Source of the DNA: Chitinophagaceae bacterium
Lineage (GTDB): Bacteria; Bacteroidota; Bacteroidia; Chitinophagales; Chitinophagaceae
Assembly (NCBI GenBank): GCA_009996555.1
Contig: JAACZX010000471.1
Span: forward strand, 1-11,136
DNA: 11,136 nt
Direction: 5' to 3'
Shown here: positions 1 to 7,297 of the stretch, one piece after another
Numbering within the stretch: the first letter of the stretch is position 1
Layout of the letters: each line of letters starts with the position of its first letter
The notes under the pieces: generated by a model
What the model saw: the letters and a program-made list of their open reading frames with translations, nothing else
What the model was told of the DNA's origin: nothing
Database searches by the model: none
Position numbers and translations under genes: made by a program

Positions 1-534
1 TTATATCTCCAGTCTTCAGCACCTGATGCCGTGCCCACACAGGGAACGGTTATCAGCGAAGCATTGCGGTTGGCAGCAGAAAGTTTTCCGCAGGAAAGCA
101 AACGCTATAAAATAGTATTGCTGATCACTGATGGAGAAGATCATGATGAAGCTGCTGAAAGCATGGCCCGCCAGTTAAAAGACCGTGGTATTTTATTACT
201 GAGCATTGGTTTAGGAACCGAAGAGGGATCGCCAATAACCGATCCTGAAACAAAAGAATATAAAAAAGATAATCTTGGCCAAACGGTTGTATCAAAACTG
301 AATGAACCATTATTGCGTAAACTGGCAGCCGTAAATGGTGGTTTATATGGCAATCTTGAAAATACAGACGCCATGCTGGAAGAAGTGACTGCCGTGATTA
401 ACCAGCTGGAGAAAAAAGGGGTGGAAGGTGAAGTGAGTAATACGAATTACAATAATTTTTTCATTTGGTTTTTGGCTGTGGCATTGCTGTTGCTGATAGC
501 TGAATTGTTCATCCGTGAAAGAAAAAGTGCATGA
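1..534 (+). CDS. VWA-domain membrane protein, BatB-like (5' partial)
   Basis: The reading frame is open from the first base, so the gene starts upstream of the window; the GTG at 31 is an internal Val codon, not a start. What is visible is the second half of a von Willebrand factor A domain: a TQGT segment near the third MIDAS position, then strand LLITDGEDHDE and strand LLLSIGLGTEEG. One transmembrane helix follows close to the C terminus (FFIWFLAVALLLLIAELF) with a short basic tail. This arrangement, directly followed by a TPR gene with an ATGA overlap, matches BatB of the Bacteroidota Bat (aerotolerance) clusters, where VWA proteins are membrane-anchored with the domain on the periplasmic side. 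BatA is a related alternative, since the N-terminal half that would separate them is missing. The biochemical role of Bat proteins is poorly defined; they are linked to envelope and oxidative stress. Confidence 0.82.
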   Translation, partial: LYLQSSAPDAVPTQGTVISEALRLAAESFPQESKRYKIVLLITDGEDHDEAAESMARQLKDRGILLLSIGLGTEEGSPITDPETKEYKKDNLGQTVVSKLNEPLLRKLAAVNGGLYGNLENTDAMLEEVTAVINQLEKKGVEGEVSNTNYNNFFIWFLAVALLLLIAELFIRERKSA

Positions 535-1178
535 AAATTTCTTTGATCATAGGATTACTTTTTGCAGGCCATATTGCTTTTGCGCAGGAAGGCGAAGTAA
601 TGCGGGGTAACCGTTTTTACAAAGAAGGTAATTATGACAAGGCGGAGGAATCATACAAAAAAGCCCTCAGCAAAAAAGACAACCTGATAGCACGTTATAA
701 TCTCGGGAACACGCTTTATAAAAAAGAAGTGATTGAGGATGCGGTGAAATCATTTGATGAAGTAATTGCTTCAACGGAAGACAGGGAACTGAAAACAAAA
801 GCACTGTATAACAAAGGGGTACTGTTGCACAAGAATAACCAGCTTGCCGATGCAATTGCGGCATACAAACAGGCGCTTCGTTTAACACCCGATGATGAAG
901 AAGTAAGAAAAAATCTGCAACTGGCCCTTCGCCAGAAAAAACAACAGGAACCCAAAGAACAGGAACAAAAGAAAGAGCAGAAGAAACAACAGCAAAAGCA
1001 GGAACCTGAAAAGAAAAAAGAAGAGCCAAAGCCCCAGCAGCCAAAACCTCAAAAAAGCAAACTCACCAAAAAACAGGCAGAACAATACCTGAAAGCACTT
1101 GAGCAGAAAGAAAAAGAACTGCAGGAAAAAGTGCGGAAAAAGACCGGTGTTCCCAATCAGCCGGAAAAAGACTGGTAA
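531..1178 (+). CDS. TPR-repeat exported protein, BatC-like
   Basis: This 215-residue protein starts on an ATG that overlaps the upstream stop codon (ATGA at 531-534), which indicates translational coupling to the VWA gene. A signal peptide is clear (MKISLIIGLLFAGHIAFAQ, cleavage likely after the final Ala). Residues of about 23-125 hold about three tetratricopeptide repeats, seen in RFYKEGNYDKAEESYKKAL, YNLGNTLYKKEVIEDAV and YNKGVLLHKNNQLADAIAAY. From about residue 134 the chain becomes an extreme Lys/Gln/Glu/Pro-rich low-complexity stretch and then a likely coiled coil to the end. A secreted TPR protein next to a BatB-like VWA protein fits BatC, thought to be a periplasmic scaffold for the Bat complex. 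The usual batD does not follow: the next gene is ispG. The tail composition is unusual but shows no frame disruption. Confidence 0.8.
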   Translation: MKISLIIGLLFAGHIAFAQEGEVMRGNRFYKEGNYDKAEESYKKALSKKDNLIARYNLGNTLYKKEVIEDAVKSFDEVIASTEDRELKTKALYNKGVLLHKNNQLADAIAAYKQALRLTPDDEEVRKNLQLALRQKKQQEPKEQEQKKEQKKQQQKQEPEKKKEEPKPQQPKPQKSKLTKKQAEQYLKALEQKEKELQEKVRKKTGVPNQPEKDW

Positions 1179-1190
1179 TGAATTTTTGAC

Positions 1191-1279
1191 TTTAGATTGA
1201 CGATTTTGGATTTATTAGAACCAAATGCATCAACAGGTTGTAATTTTACCAATCTGAAATCGAAAACCGGCAATCTGAA
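1191..1279. repeat. Long imperfect inverted repeat between batC-like gene and ispG
   Basis: The arm at 1191-1213 (TTTAGATTGACGATTTTGGA then TTT) is nearly complementary to the arm at 1257-1279. Of 23 opposed positions I count 19 Watson-Crick pairs, one G-T pair and three mismatches, around a 43-base loop. The right side also holds an 11-bp perfect direct repeat, CAATCTGAAAT, at 1250-1260 and 1271-1281, spaced 21 bp apart. The structure fills most of the 103-bp gap and ends next to the ispG start codon. There is no T-tract, so it is not a classical intrinsic terminator. It resembles simple-sequence intergenic repeats that I recall from Chitinophagaceae genomes; that resemblance is from memory. 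Confidence 0.7.
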
Positions 1280-1281
1280 AT

Positions 1282-3342
1282 ATGCATTTATATACCGCTT
1301 CCTTAACTGAGTATAAACGACTGGCTACAAAAGAGGTAAAGATCGGCGACCTGCTGCTGGGCAATTTCAATCCAATAAGGGTGCAAACAATGACCACAAC
1401 GGATACCATGGATACCATTGCTACCGTTGAGCAATCGATCCGTTGTATTGAAGCCGGGGCAGAACTGGTGCGCATAACAGCACCATCCAAAAAAGAAGCT
1501 GAGAATTTACAGAATATAAAAGATGAATTACGGAAAAGAGGTTACAACACGCCGTTAGTAGCCGACATTCATTTTACACCCAATGCTGCTGAAATTGCTG
1601 CACGTATTGTTGAAAAAGTGCGTGTGAACCCCGGCAATTATGTTGATAAGAAAAAATTTGAGCAGATAGAATACACCGATGCAGAATACCTGGAAGAGAT
1701 CGACCGTATCCGGGAAAGGTTTACTCCGCTGGTTAAGATCTGTAGAGAACATGGAACAGCCATGCGTATCGGCACCAATCATGGTTCACTCAGCGACCGT
1801 ATCATGAGCCGCTATGGCGATACTGCTATTGGCATGGTGGAAAGTGCTATGGAATTTTTACGGATTGCACGTGCTGAAAGCTATCACAACATTGTGCTGA
1901 GTATGAAGAGCAGTAACCCGCAGGTGATGGTACAGGCTTACCGTTTGCTGATACAACACATGTTTGATGAATTCAACGAATGCTATCCTTTGCACCTTGG
2001 CGTAACCGAAGCAGGTGATGGGGAAGATGGCCGTGTAAAAAGTGCAGCAGGCATTGGTACATTGCTTGAAGATGGTATTGGCGATACTGTGCGTGTAAGT
2101 TTAACAGAAGATCCTGAACTGGAAATACCGGTGTGCAGAGATTTGGTGAAACGATATTCAGTCCACAGTCGACAGTCGACAGTCCACAGTAATGTGCCAC
2201 CTGTATCTGAAAAGTCTTTTCAAACTAAGGAACGGGCATTACCTTATTCTCCATTTGAATACAAACGCAGAGAAACATTTGCTGTTGGTAATATTGGCGA
2301 TAAACATGTGCCGGTTGTTGTTGCTGATCTCAGCAAATTGAAACACATTACTGTCAATGAACTTGAGCATGTAGGATATAAATATGATGCAGTAACAGAC
2401 AAGTGGACCATTGCAGATATGGCTGCAGATTACATCTTCACTGGCAATCAAACACTTTCGTTTGAGCTGCCCGGAACACTGAAGGTAATTGCTTATCCCG
2501 AAGCATGGAAAACAGCAGCTGTAACTGCTGCAGGTGAGCAAAAATATTTCCCCATTTTCATGGACAGTGGTTTTGCAGAAGCTGATACAAAGAGTGATTT
2601 GCTCAACTTTGTGATGATCGATTGTTATAACGATGATGTTACGATCAATGACTACACACATCTTGATGCACTTGCAAACGACCCAACTGTTGTGTTGTGT
2701 TTAAGCAGCACTAACAAAAATGCAATGCAGAGTGTACGCAGAATGTTTGTAGAACTGATGGAACGGAAGATCAAGAACCCGGTTGTATTGATCACCGACA
2801 GTAACTGGCAATCGGCTGATGAACACCTGATCCATTATTCAACCGAATGCGGCGCATTGCTGCTCGATGGATTGGGTGATGGTATTTGTTTAGGCATGAG
2901 TTCGGAGAGTTATTCCCTGCAGGCTGCAAGCTTTTCGCAAAACACAACCGGAAGAAATTATCTCAGCAACCAGTCGCCGGAACAGTTCATCAACAACACA
3001 GCCTTCAGTATTTTGCAGGCAACACGTACAAGGATTTCAAAAACAGAATACATATCTTGCCCAAGTTGCGGCAGAACGTTATTTGATCTGCAGGAAACCA
3101 CTGCAAAGATCCGCTCGGTTACAAGTCATTTAAAAGGTGTTAAGATTGCCATCATGGGTTGTATTGTAAATGGCCCTGGTGAAATGGCGGATGCAGATTT
3201 TGGTTATGTAGGCAGTGGTCCGGGTAAGATAACTCTCTATAAAGGAAAAGAAGTCGTAAAGCGTAGTGTGGATAGTGACGTAGCTGTAAACGAACTCATC
3301 AATTTATTAAAAGAAAACGATGCCTGGGTTGAGCCGGCATAA
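1282..3342 (+). CDS. ispG: 4-hydroxy-3-methylbut-2-enyl diphosphate synthase IspG (GcpE), long form
   Basis: IspG carries out the penultimate step of the MEP isoprenoid pathway, reductively converting MEcPP to HMBPP with a [4Fe-4S] cluster in the cytoplasm. At 686 residues this is the long form known from Bacteroidota, Chlamydia and plants, with an extra domain between the TIM barrel and the reductase domain. The barrel spans about residues 15-290 (NPIRVQTMTTTDTMDT, PLVADIHFTPNAA, RIGTNHGSLSDR, LGVTEAGDGEDGR). The inserted domain is about 310-580. The C-terminal cluster domain has ligands Cys593 and Cys596 (CPSCGR), Cys627 and Glu634 (GCIVNGPGE). The start at 1282 gives an N terminus of normal family length, directly before the conserved REVKIGD-like stretch; no Shine-Dalgarno is seen. 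A 7-bp tandem repeat is translated at residues 292-304 in the linker. The next gene begins 10 bp downstream, suggesting an operon. Confidence 0.96.
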   Translation: MHLYTASLTEYKRLATKEVKIGDLLLGNFNPIRVQTMTTTDTMDTIATVEQSIRCIEAGAELVRITAPSKKEAENLQNIKDELRKRGYNTPLVADIHFTPNAAEIAARIVEKVRVNPGNYVDKKKFEQIEYTDAEYLEEIDRIRERFTPLVKICREHGTAMRIGTNHGSLSDRIMSRYGDTAIGMVESAMEFLRIARAESYHNIVLSMKSSNPQVMVQAYRLLIQHMFDEFNECYPLHLGVTEAGDGEDGRVKSAAGIGTLLEDGIGDTVRVSLTEDPELEIPVCRDLVKRYSVHSRQSTVHSNVPPVSEKSFQTKERALPYSPFEYKRRETFAVGNIGDKHVPVVVADLSKLKHITVNELEHVGYKYDAVTDKWTIADMAADYIFTGNQTLSFELPGTLKVIAYPEAWKTAAVTAAGEQKYFPIFMDSGFAEADTKSDLLNFVMIDCYNDDVTINDYTHLDALANDPTVVLCLSSTNKNAMQSVRRMFVELMERKIKNPVVLITDSNWQSADEHLIHYSTECGALLLDGLGDGICLGMSSESYSLQAASFSQNTTGRNYLSNQSPEQFINNTAFSILQATRTRISKTEYISCPSCGRTLFDLQETTAKIRSVTSHLKGVKIAIMGCIVNGPGEMADADFGYVGSGPGKITLYKGKEVVKRSVDSDVAVNELINLLKENDAWVEPA
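2159..2190. repeat. 7-bp tandem repeat (CAGTCSA) inside ispG
   Basis: Four complete 7-bp units, CAGTCCA, CAGTCGA, CAGTCGA and CAGTCCA, at 2159-2186 are followed by a partial CAGT at 2187-2190. Three units equal 21 bp, so the array stays in frame and is translated as a Ser/His/Arg/Gln-rich stretch (SVHSRQSTVHS). It lies right after the end of the TIM barrel, in the linker to the inserted domain, where extra residues should do little harm. The sequence looks like an intergenic simple repeat that has entered a gene. Confidence 0.85.
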
Positions 3343-3352
3343 AATAACGAAT

Positions 3353-4129
3353 ATGAAAATTCTAAACTTTCTTTCAGGCATTTTAGCCATTACATTATTT
3401 GCCAGTTGCAGCCTTAATGAAGAAATTGATTTAAGCATACCCGGCAAAGGACACTATGTGGTGCATACTGATCTTAGTCCTGCTATGGAAATGATGAAAA
3501 GTATGGGCGGCGGACAAATACCTGACAGTATAAAAGATAAAGCCATTGATACTGTTGTATCACTTGCACGACAAATTGATTCATTAGATAAGCCTTTGAC
3601 GGCTGAAGAAGCAGCTTATTTTAAAAACGGCACCATGCATATTGTTATGAATATGCCGGAAAATAAGTTTGCAGTAGAAACAAAGTATCCGGTAAAAGAC
3701 CTGCAGGATTTTCAAAAGTTCTTAAAAGTGTATTACTATGTTGATTCAGTAAACAAAGCCAGGAAAAAAGAACAGGCTCCTGAAGCAGAAGAAGGCGCTC
3801 CGCCAACACCCGGCTTTGATAATATGGCCAGCATGTTTTCCGGCATGCCTTCAAAAGGATCGCCTTATATTATTACCGACAGCAGTATTCAACGTATTGC
3901 ATTAAGCCAGGAAGCGTTTGCAGAAAATGCAGACGAGCAAATGAAAGGGATGGAAATGTTTATGGGACAGATGACCATGACCATTACTATTAAACTGCCA
4001 CGCACGGTAAAAGAAGCAAAAGGCGATATGATAAAAGTGCTGGATGATAAAAAGACAGTTGTATTTTCTTCTTCTCTCGCAGAAATGAAAGACGATCCTT
4101 CTAAAACAGCGTTCTATATTAAATTCTGA
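3353..4129 (+). CDS. Methionine-rich putative lipoprotein, function unknown
   Basis: I do not recognise this 258-residue protein. The start chosen is the ATG at 3353, which puts a lipoprotein signal (MKILNFLSGILAITLFASC) at the N terminus with the acylated Cys at 19. An in-frame ATG at 3320 would lie inside the end of ispG and add a polar stretch before the signal, so it is unlikely. The residue at -3 of the lipobox is Phe rather than Leu, a relaxed form. The mature protein is soluble and acidic, with a Lys/Glu/Ala/Pro-rich linker in the middle (ARKKEQAPEAEEGAPPTP) and a beta-rich C terminus (KVLDDKKTVVFSSSLAEM). Methionine is strikingly common, 19 of 258 residues, clustered as AMEMMKSM, NMASMFSGM and MKGMEMFMGQMTM. 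It lies 10 bp after ispG and 11 bp before nadB, so it is probably co-transcribed with them. Confidence 0.85.
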   Translation: MKILNFLSGILAITLFASCSLNEEIDLSIPGKGHYVVHTDLSPAMEMMKSMGGGQIPDSIKDKAIDTVVSLARQIDSLDKPLTAEEAAYFKNGTMHIVMNMPENKFAVETKYPVKDLQDFQKFLKVYYYVDSVNKARKKEQAPEAEEGAPPTPGFDNMASMFSGMPSKGSPYIITDSSIQRIALSQEAFAENADEQMKGMEMFMGQMTMTITIKLPRTVKEAKGDMIKVLDDKKTVVFSSSLAEMKDDPSKTAFYIKF

Positions 4130-4140
4130 CCGGACAGCGT

Positions 4141-5742
4141 ATGCAAACAGATTTTCTTGTAATAGGTTCGGGCATTGCAGGGTTAACGTATGCCATTAAG
4201 GTTGCAGAAGCCTGTCCTGATAAGCAGGTACTGGTGGTCACTAAATCGAATGCTGATGAAACAAATACCAAATATGCACAAGGTGGTATTGCTGTTGTAA
4301 ACGACCTGGAGAACGACAGTTTCGATAAACATATTGAAGACACGCTGATAGCAGGCGATGGTTTATGCAACGAAGAGATTGTGGAGATAGTGGTGAAGGA
4401 AGGGGCTCTTCGTGTAAATGAAATTATTGAATGGGGTGCACGGTTTGATAAAGAGAAAGACGGCGATTATTCATTGGGGAAAGAGGGTGGCCATAGTGAG
4501 CACCGCATTTTGCATCATAAAGATGTAACAGGTGCTGAAATGGAAAGAGCCTTGCTTGAAACCATTCGCCGCAGCAAGAACATTACATTGGTGAACCACT
4601 ATTTTGTAGTTGATCTCATTACACAACATCATCTTGGTTTCCTTGTAACAAAATCAACACCTGATGTGTGTTGCTATGGCGTGTATGCATTGAATCTGAA
4701 AACAAACCAGATCGAGATCATACAGGCAAGTATTACATTGCTTGCAGCTGGTGGTAACGGCCAGGTGTACCGCACAACTACAAATCCTGTTATTGCAAGT
4801 GGCGATGGTGTGGCAATGGTGTACCGTGCAAAAGGCAGAATAGAAAACATGGAGTTCATCCAGTTTCATCCCACAGCTTTGTACCAGGCAGGTCAAAAAG
4901 GGCAGGCCTTTCTTATTACGGAAGCAGTGCGTGGCGATGGTGGTATTCTGCGTAATCATAAAGGCGAAGCGTTCATGGAACAGTATGATGAACGAAAAGA
5001 TCTTGCACCACGTGATATTGTAGCAAGGGCTATTGACAGTGAAATGAAAATTAACGGTACAGAACATGTGTGGCTCGATTGCCGGCACATGGACCTGGAG
5101 AAGTTCATTCATCATTTTCCAAACATTTATGAAAAATGCAAAAGCCTTGGTATTGATGTTGCCCAACACATGATTCCTGTGGCACCTGCTGCGCATTACA
5201 GCTGCGGAGGAATTAAAACAGATGAATGGGGACGTACTTCCATCAAACAATTATATGCAGCAGGTGAATGTGCAAGTACAGGGCTGCATGGAGCAAACCG
5301 TCTTGCAAGTAATTCATTACTGGAAGCAATGGTGTTTGCACACCGCAGTTATATGGATGCAGTTGATCAGATAAAACATATCAGTAAAGATCAGCCTTTG
5401 TTGCCGGGGTGGAATGCAAGAGGAACCAGTCAGCCCAAAGAGATGATCCTGATTACTCAAAGCCTGAAAGAATTGCAACAGGTGATGAGTGATTATGTGG
5501 GTATTGTGCGGAATGATAAACGTTTGCAACGTGCCATGCGCCGTTTAGATCTTTTGTGGGAAGAAACAGAAGAGCTGTACCGCAGCAGTTCTATTTCACC
5601 ACAGATCATGGAATTGAGAAATATGATCACTGTTGGTTACCTCATTACCAAAGGCGCATCGTTTCGTAAAGAAAGCAGAGGATTGCATTACAATACTGAT
5701 TACCCCGATAAACATCCATTGTTACAGAACATTGTATTGTAG
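4141..5742 (+). CDS. nadB: L-aspartate oxidase NadB
   Basis: NadB is the FAD enzyme that oxidises L-aspartate to iminoaspartate, the first step of de novo NAD synthesis; NadA then uses the product. The 533 residues match the family length. The N terminus has the dinucleotide-binding loop GSGIAG (Gly9, Gly11, Gly14). Substrate-site features are present: EGGHSEHR from residue 115, His243 in FHPTALY, Arg264 in RGDGG, Arg291 in APRDIVARA, His352 in AAHYSCGG, and Arg387 in HGANRLASNSLLEA. His243, Arg291, His352 and Arg387 fall within one residue of the active-site residues I recall for the E. coli enzyme. The C-terminal helical domain follows (RLDLLWEETEELYR). The conserved family ending and HPTALY rather than a longer covalent-flavin motif argue for NadB over succinate dehydrogenase SdhA. 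nadA and nadC are not in the window. It follows the lipoprotein gene by 11 bp. Confidence 0.95.
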   Translation: MQTDFLVIGSGIAGLTYAIKVAEACPDKQVLVVTKSNADETNTKYAQGGIAVVNDLENDSFDKHIEDTLIAGDGLCNEEIVEIVVKEGALRVNEIIEWGARFDKEKDGDYSLGKEGGHSEHRILHHKDVTGAEMERALLETIRRSKNITLVNHYFVVDLITQHHLGFLVTKSTPDVCCYGVYALNLKTNQIEIIQASITLLAAGGNGQVYRTTTNPVIASGDGVAMVYRAKGRIENMEFIQFHPTALYQAGQKGQAFLITEAVRGDGGILRNHKGEAFMEQYDERKDLAPRDIVARAIDSEMKINGTEHVWLDCRHMDLEKFIHHFPNIYEKCKSLGIDVAQHMIPVAPAAHYSCGGIKTDEWGRTSIKQLYAAGECASTGLHGANRLASNSLLEAMVFAHRSYMDAVDQIKHISKDQPLLPGWNARGTSQPKEMILITQSLKELQQVMSDYVGIVRNDKRLQRAMRRLDLLWEETEELYRSSSISPQIMELRNMITVGYLITKGASFRKESRGLHYNTDYPDKHPLLQNIVL

Positions 5743-5778
5743 CTGATCAAAAAGGGTTTAACAAAAAAAGATTATGCC

Positions 5779-6666
5779 ATGTATTACCTGTTTTATGGCT
5801 TGCTGAAACTTCTTTCATTTTTACCGCTTCGTGTATTATACCTGCTGAGCGATTTTGTTTACCTGTTGTTGTTTTATGTTTTTGGCTACAGGAAAGATGT
5901 GGTGATGCATAACCTGGCCATTGCGTTTCCGGAAAAAAGTGAAGAAGAGCGCAGAAAGATCATGAAAGAATTCTACCATAACTTCTGCGATACATTTATT
6001 GAACTCATCAAATTATTTTCCTGGAATGAGAAGCAAATAGCAAAACATTTTAAATGCAATATAGACGTATTGAATAAATGGGTTGGCACAGGAAAGAATG
6101 TGCAACTTATATCAGGACATTTTTTTAATTGGGAAGTTGCCAATCTTGGCCTTGCAGCACTAAGTAAAATGCCATTTGTTGTAGCCTATATGCCGCTGCG
6201 CAATACAGCCATGGATAAGATCATTTATGATCTGCGGAAAAAAACAGGAAGCATACTTATTGCAGCAACAAAATTCCGGCAGCAGGCAAGAGAATTATTG
6301 AAACCTCCTTATGCATTGATCTTGGTGGGAGATCAGAATCCCGGCATTTTATCAAACACATACTGGATGGATTTTTTTACTAAGCCTGCACCATTTGTAA
6401 AAGGCCCGGAGAAAGGTGCAAGAAACGAACATACTGTTGTGCTCTTTGCTAATTTTTACAAAGTAAAACGTGGGTACTACACCTGTAATCTTGAACTGGT
6501 AACAGAAAATGCTCTTGCTTATAAACAAGGACAACTAACCCGTTTGCTTGTAACAAAAGTGGAAGATGCAGTACGACAGCGGCCAGCAAATTACTTATGG
6601 AGTCATCGTCGCTGGAAGCATGAGTGGAATGAGGAGCAATACAAACATCAATGGGTCGATCGTTAA
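5779..6666 (+). CDS. LpxL/HtrB-family lipid A or lysophospholipid acyltransferase
   Basis: This 295-residue protein belongs to the LpxL/HtrB acyltransferase family, inner-membrane enzymes that move an acyl chain onto lipid A precursors or related lipids. A hydrophobic N-terminal segment at about residues 3-35 would anchor it. The catalytic H-x4-E motif is intact as GHFFNWE (His114, Glu119). Further family marks are the FGYRKDVVMHNLAIAFP stretch near residues 36-52, GDQNPG, the FVKGPEKGAR stretch and the C-terminal WSHRRWKH. The start at 5779 places the membrane segment at the extreme N terminus as usual. It lies 36 bp after nadB and its stop codon falls inside a strong terminator, so it is probably the last gene of the ispG operon. 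Whether the substrate is lipid A or an ornithine- or amino-acid-type lipid cannot be read from the sequence. Confidence 0.9.
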   Translation: MYYLFYGLLKLLSFLPLRVLYLLSDFVYLLLFYVFGYRKDVVMHNLAIAFPEKSEEERRKIMKEFYHNFCDTFIELIKLFSWNEKQIAKHFKCNIDVLNKWVGTGKNVQLISGHFFNWEVANLGLAALSKMPFVVAYMPLRNTAMDKIIYDLRKKTGSILIAATKFRQQARELLKPPYALILVGDQNPGILSNTYWMDFFTKPAPFVKGPEKGARNEHTVVLFANFYKVKRGYYTCNLELVTENALAYKQGQLTRLLVTKVEDAVRQRPANYLWSHRRWKHEWNEEQYKHQWVDR

Positions 6667-6690
6667 AAAGGGTGTTTTAACGGTTTTTTT
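6661..6690 (+). terminator. Intrinsic terminator overlapping the acyltransferase stop codon
   Basis: CGTTAAAA at 6661-6668 pairs perfectly with TTTTAACG at 6675-6682 around a 6-base loop (AGGGTG), followed by G and seven T at 6684-6690. The TAA stop at 6664-6666 lies inside the left arm. The stem is AT-rich but the layout is that of a rho-independent terminator, closing the ispG-lipoprotein-nadB-acyltransferase unit. Confidence 0.8.
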
Positions 6691-6699
6691 CTTTAGCTG

Positions 6700-6730
6700 T
6701 TGGTTGCTGTTAAAATGCATTGTAGATTTA
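6700..6730 (+). promoter_or_regulatory. Possible Bacteroidota-type promoter of the signalling unit
   Basis: TAGATTTA at 6723-6730 matches the Bacteroidota -7 consensus TAnnTTTG at all but the last base. TTG at 6700-6702 lies 20 bp upstream, an acceptable -33 spacing. The site falls between the terminator and the ATG at 6759, leaving a leader of about 25 bases. The match is weak and is supported mainly by its position. Confidence 0.35.
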
Positions 6731-6758
6731 TTTTTAACAAACAACCAAATTTCCTATT

Positions 6759-7295
6759 ATGAAACAGTTACCCATTATTGCAGGTATTGCTCTTTTTATT
6801 GGTCTTAGTGCAGCATGTAACAGTAACAGCACAGCGCCAAAAGAACCAACAGAACAAACAAAACAAATTGCTGCCACAGAAACAGAATCGCTTGATGCGG
6901 TGGGCTTAGGTAATTTTTACATTGATGTAAAGGATGCAGAAAAGTACATCAAGCATTTCCGCAAAATGTTCCGTAAAAATGATAAGGACGACAGTCTTTC
7001 ACGTTCAGTATGGTTCAGTAAAGAAATGATCAAAGTGCTGCATGCAAAACTGCAGGAAGATAGTTTGAATTTAGATGGTGTACGCATTTACCTGGCGGCT
7101 TATGATCATAAAATTTCAGGTACTAATGCAAAGTATAAAAACCAGGTAACGCTTATTCTTGTTCCCACTAACGATTCCTCCGGTTATCATAAAGACAACT
7201 GGAACATTTTTACAAAATCAATGAACAAGTCATTAATGGATGGTTTAAACCACGGTGATCTTTGCCCGGATAAGTGTAAAGGATCAGATTTTTAA
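6759..7295 (+). CDS. Putative lipoprotein with C-terminal CPDKC motif, function unknown
   Basis: This 178-residue protein has an export signal (MKQLPIIAGIALFIGLSAAC) with a candidate lipid-attachment Cys at residue 20. The lipobox is loose, with Ser at -3 and Leu at -4. A polar, Thr/Glu-rich linker of about 25 residues follows, then a compact domain with YIDVKDAEKYIKHFRKMF, WFSKEMIKVL, LDGVRIYLAAYD and VTLILVPT. The chain ends NHGDLCPDKCKGSDF, a C-x3-C pair at Cys169 and Cys173 that could form a disulfide or bind a metal. I recall similar small Bacteroidota proteins ending in LCPPxC but cannot name a family. It is the first gene after the terminator and ends 2 bp before the membrane-protein gene, so it probably heads the operon that encodes the kinase and regulator. 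A role as sensor accessory is inference from position only. Confidence 0.85.
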   Translation: MKQLPIIAGIALFIGLSAACNSNSTAPKEPTEQTKQIAATETESLDAVGLGNFYIDVKDAEKYIKHFRKMFRKNDKDDSLSRSVWFSKEMIKVLHAKLQEDSLNLDGVRIYLAAYDHKISGTNAKYKNQVTLILVPTNDSSGYHKDNWNIFTKSMNKSLMDGLNHGDLCPDKCKGSDF

Positions 7296-7297
7296 CT

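Noticed and set aside
1241..1248. TAATTTTA as a -7 promoter box for ispG
   Set aside because: It has one mismatch to TAnnTTTG and nothing like TTTG at the -33 spacing; it also lies in the loop of the inverted repeat, so the call is too weak.
2159..2190. CRISPR-like array
   Set aside because: The units are 7 bp with no spacers and lie in a coding frame; this is a plain tandem repeat.
3320..3352. Earlier start for the Met-rich lipoprotein
   Set aside because: It would overlap ispG by 23 bp and put a polar 11-residue stretch before an otherwise normal lipoprotein signal.
4654..5250. A 198-codon open frame on the minus strand inside nadB
   Set aside because: It lies wholly antisense to a clearly conserved enzyme, has a Cys/His/Ile-rich composition with no recognisable domain, and its openness follows from nadB codon use.
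6566..6808. An 80-codon plus-strand open frame bridging the acyltransferase end and the lipoprotein start
   Set aside because: It crosses the terminator hairpin and overlaps two better supported genes in another frame.
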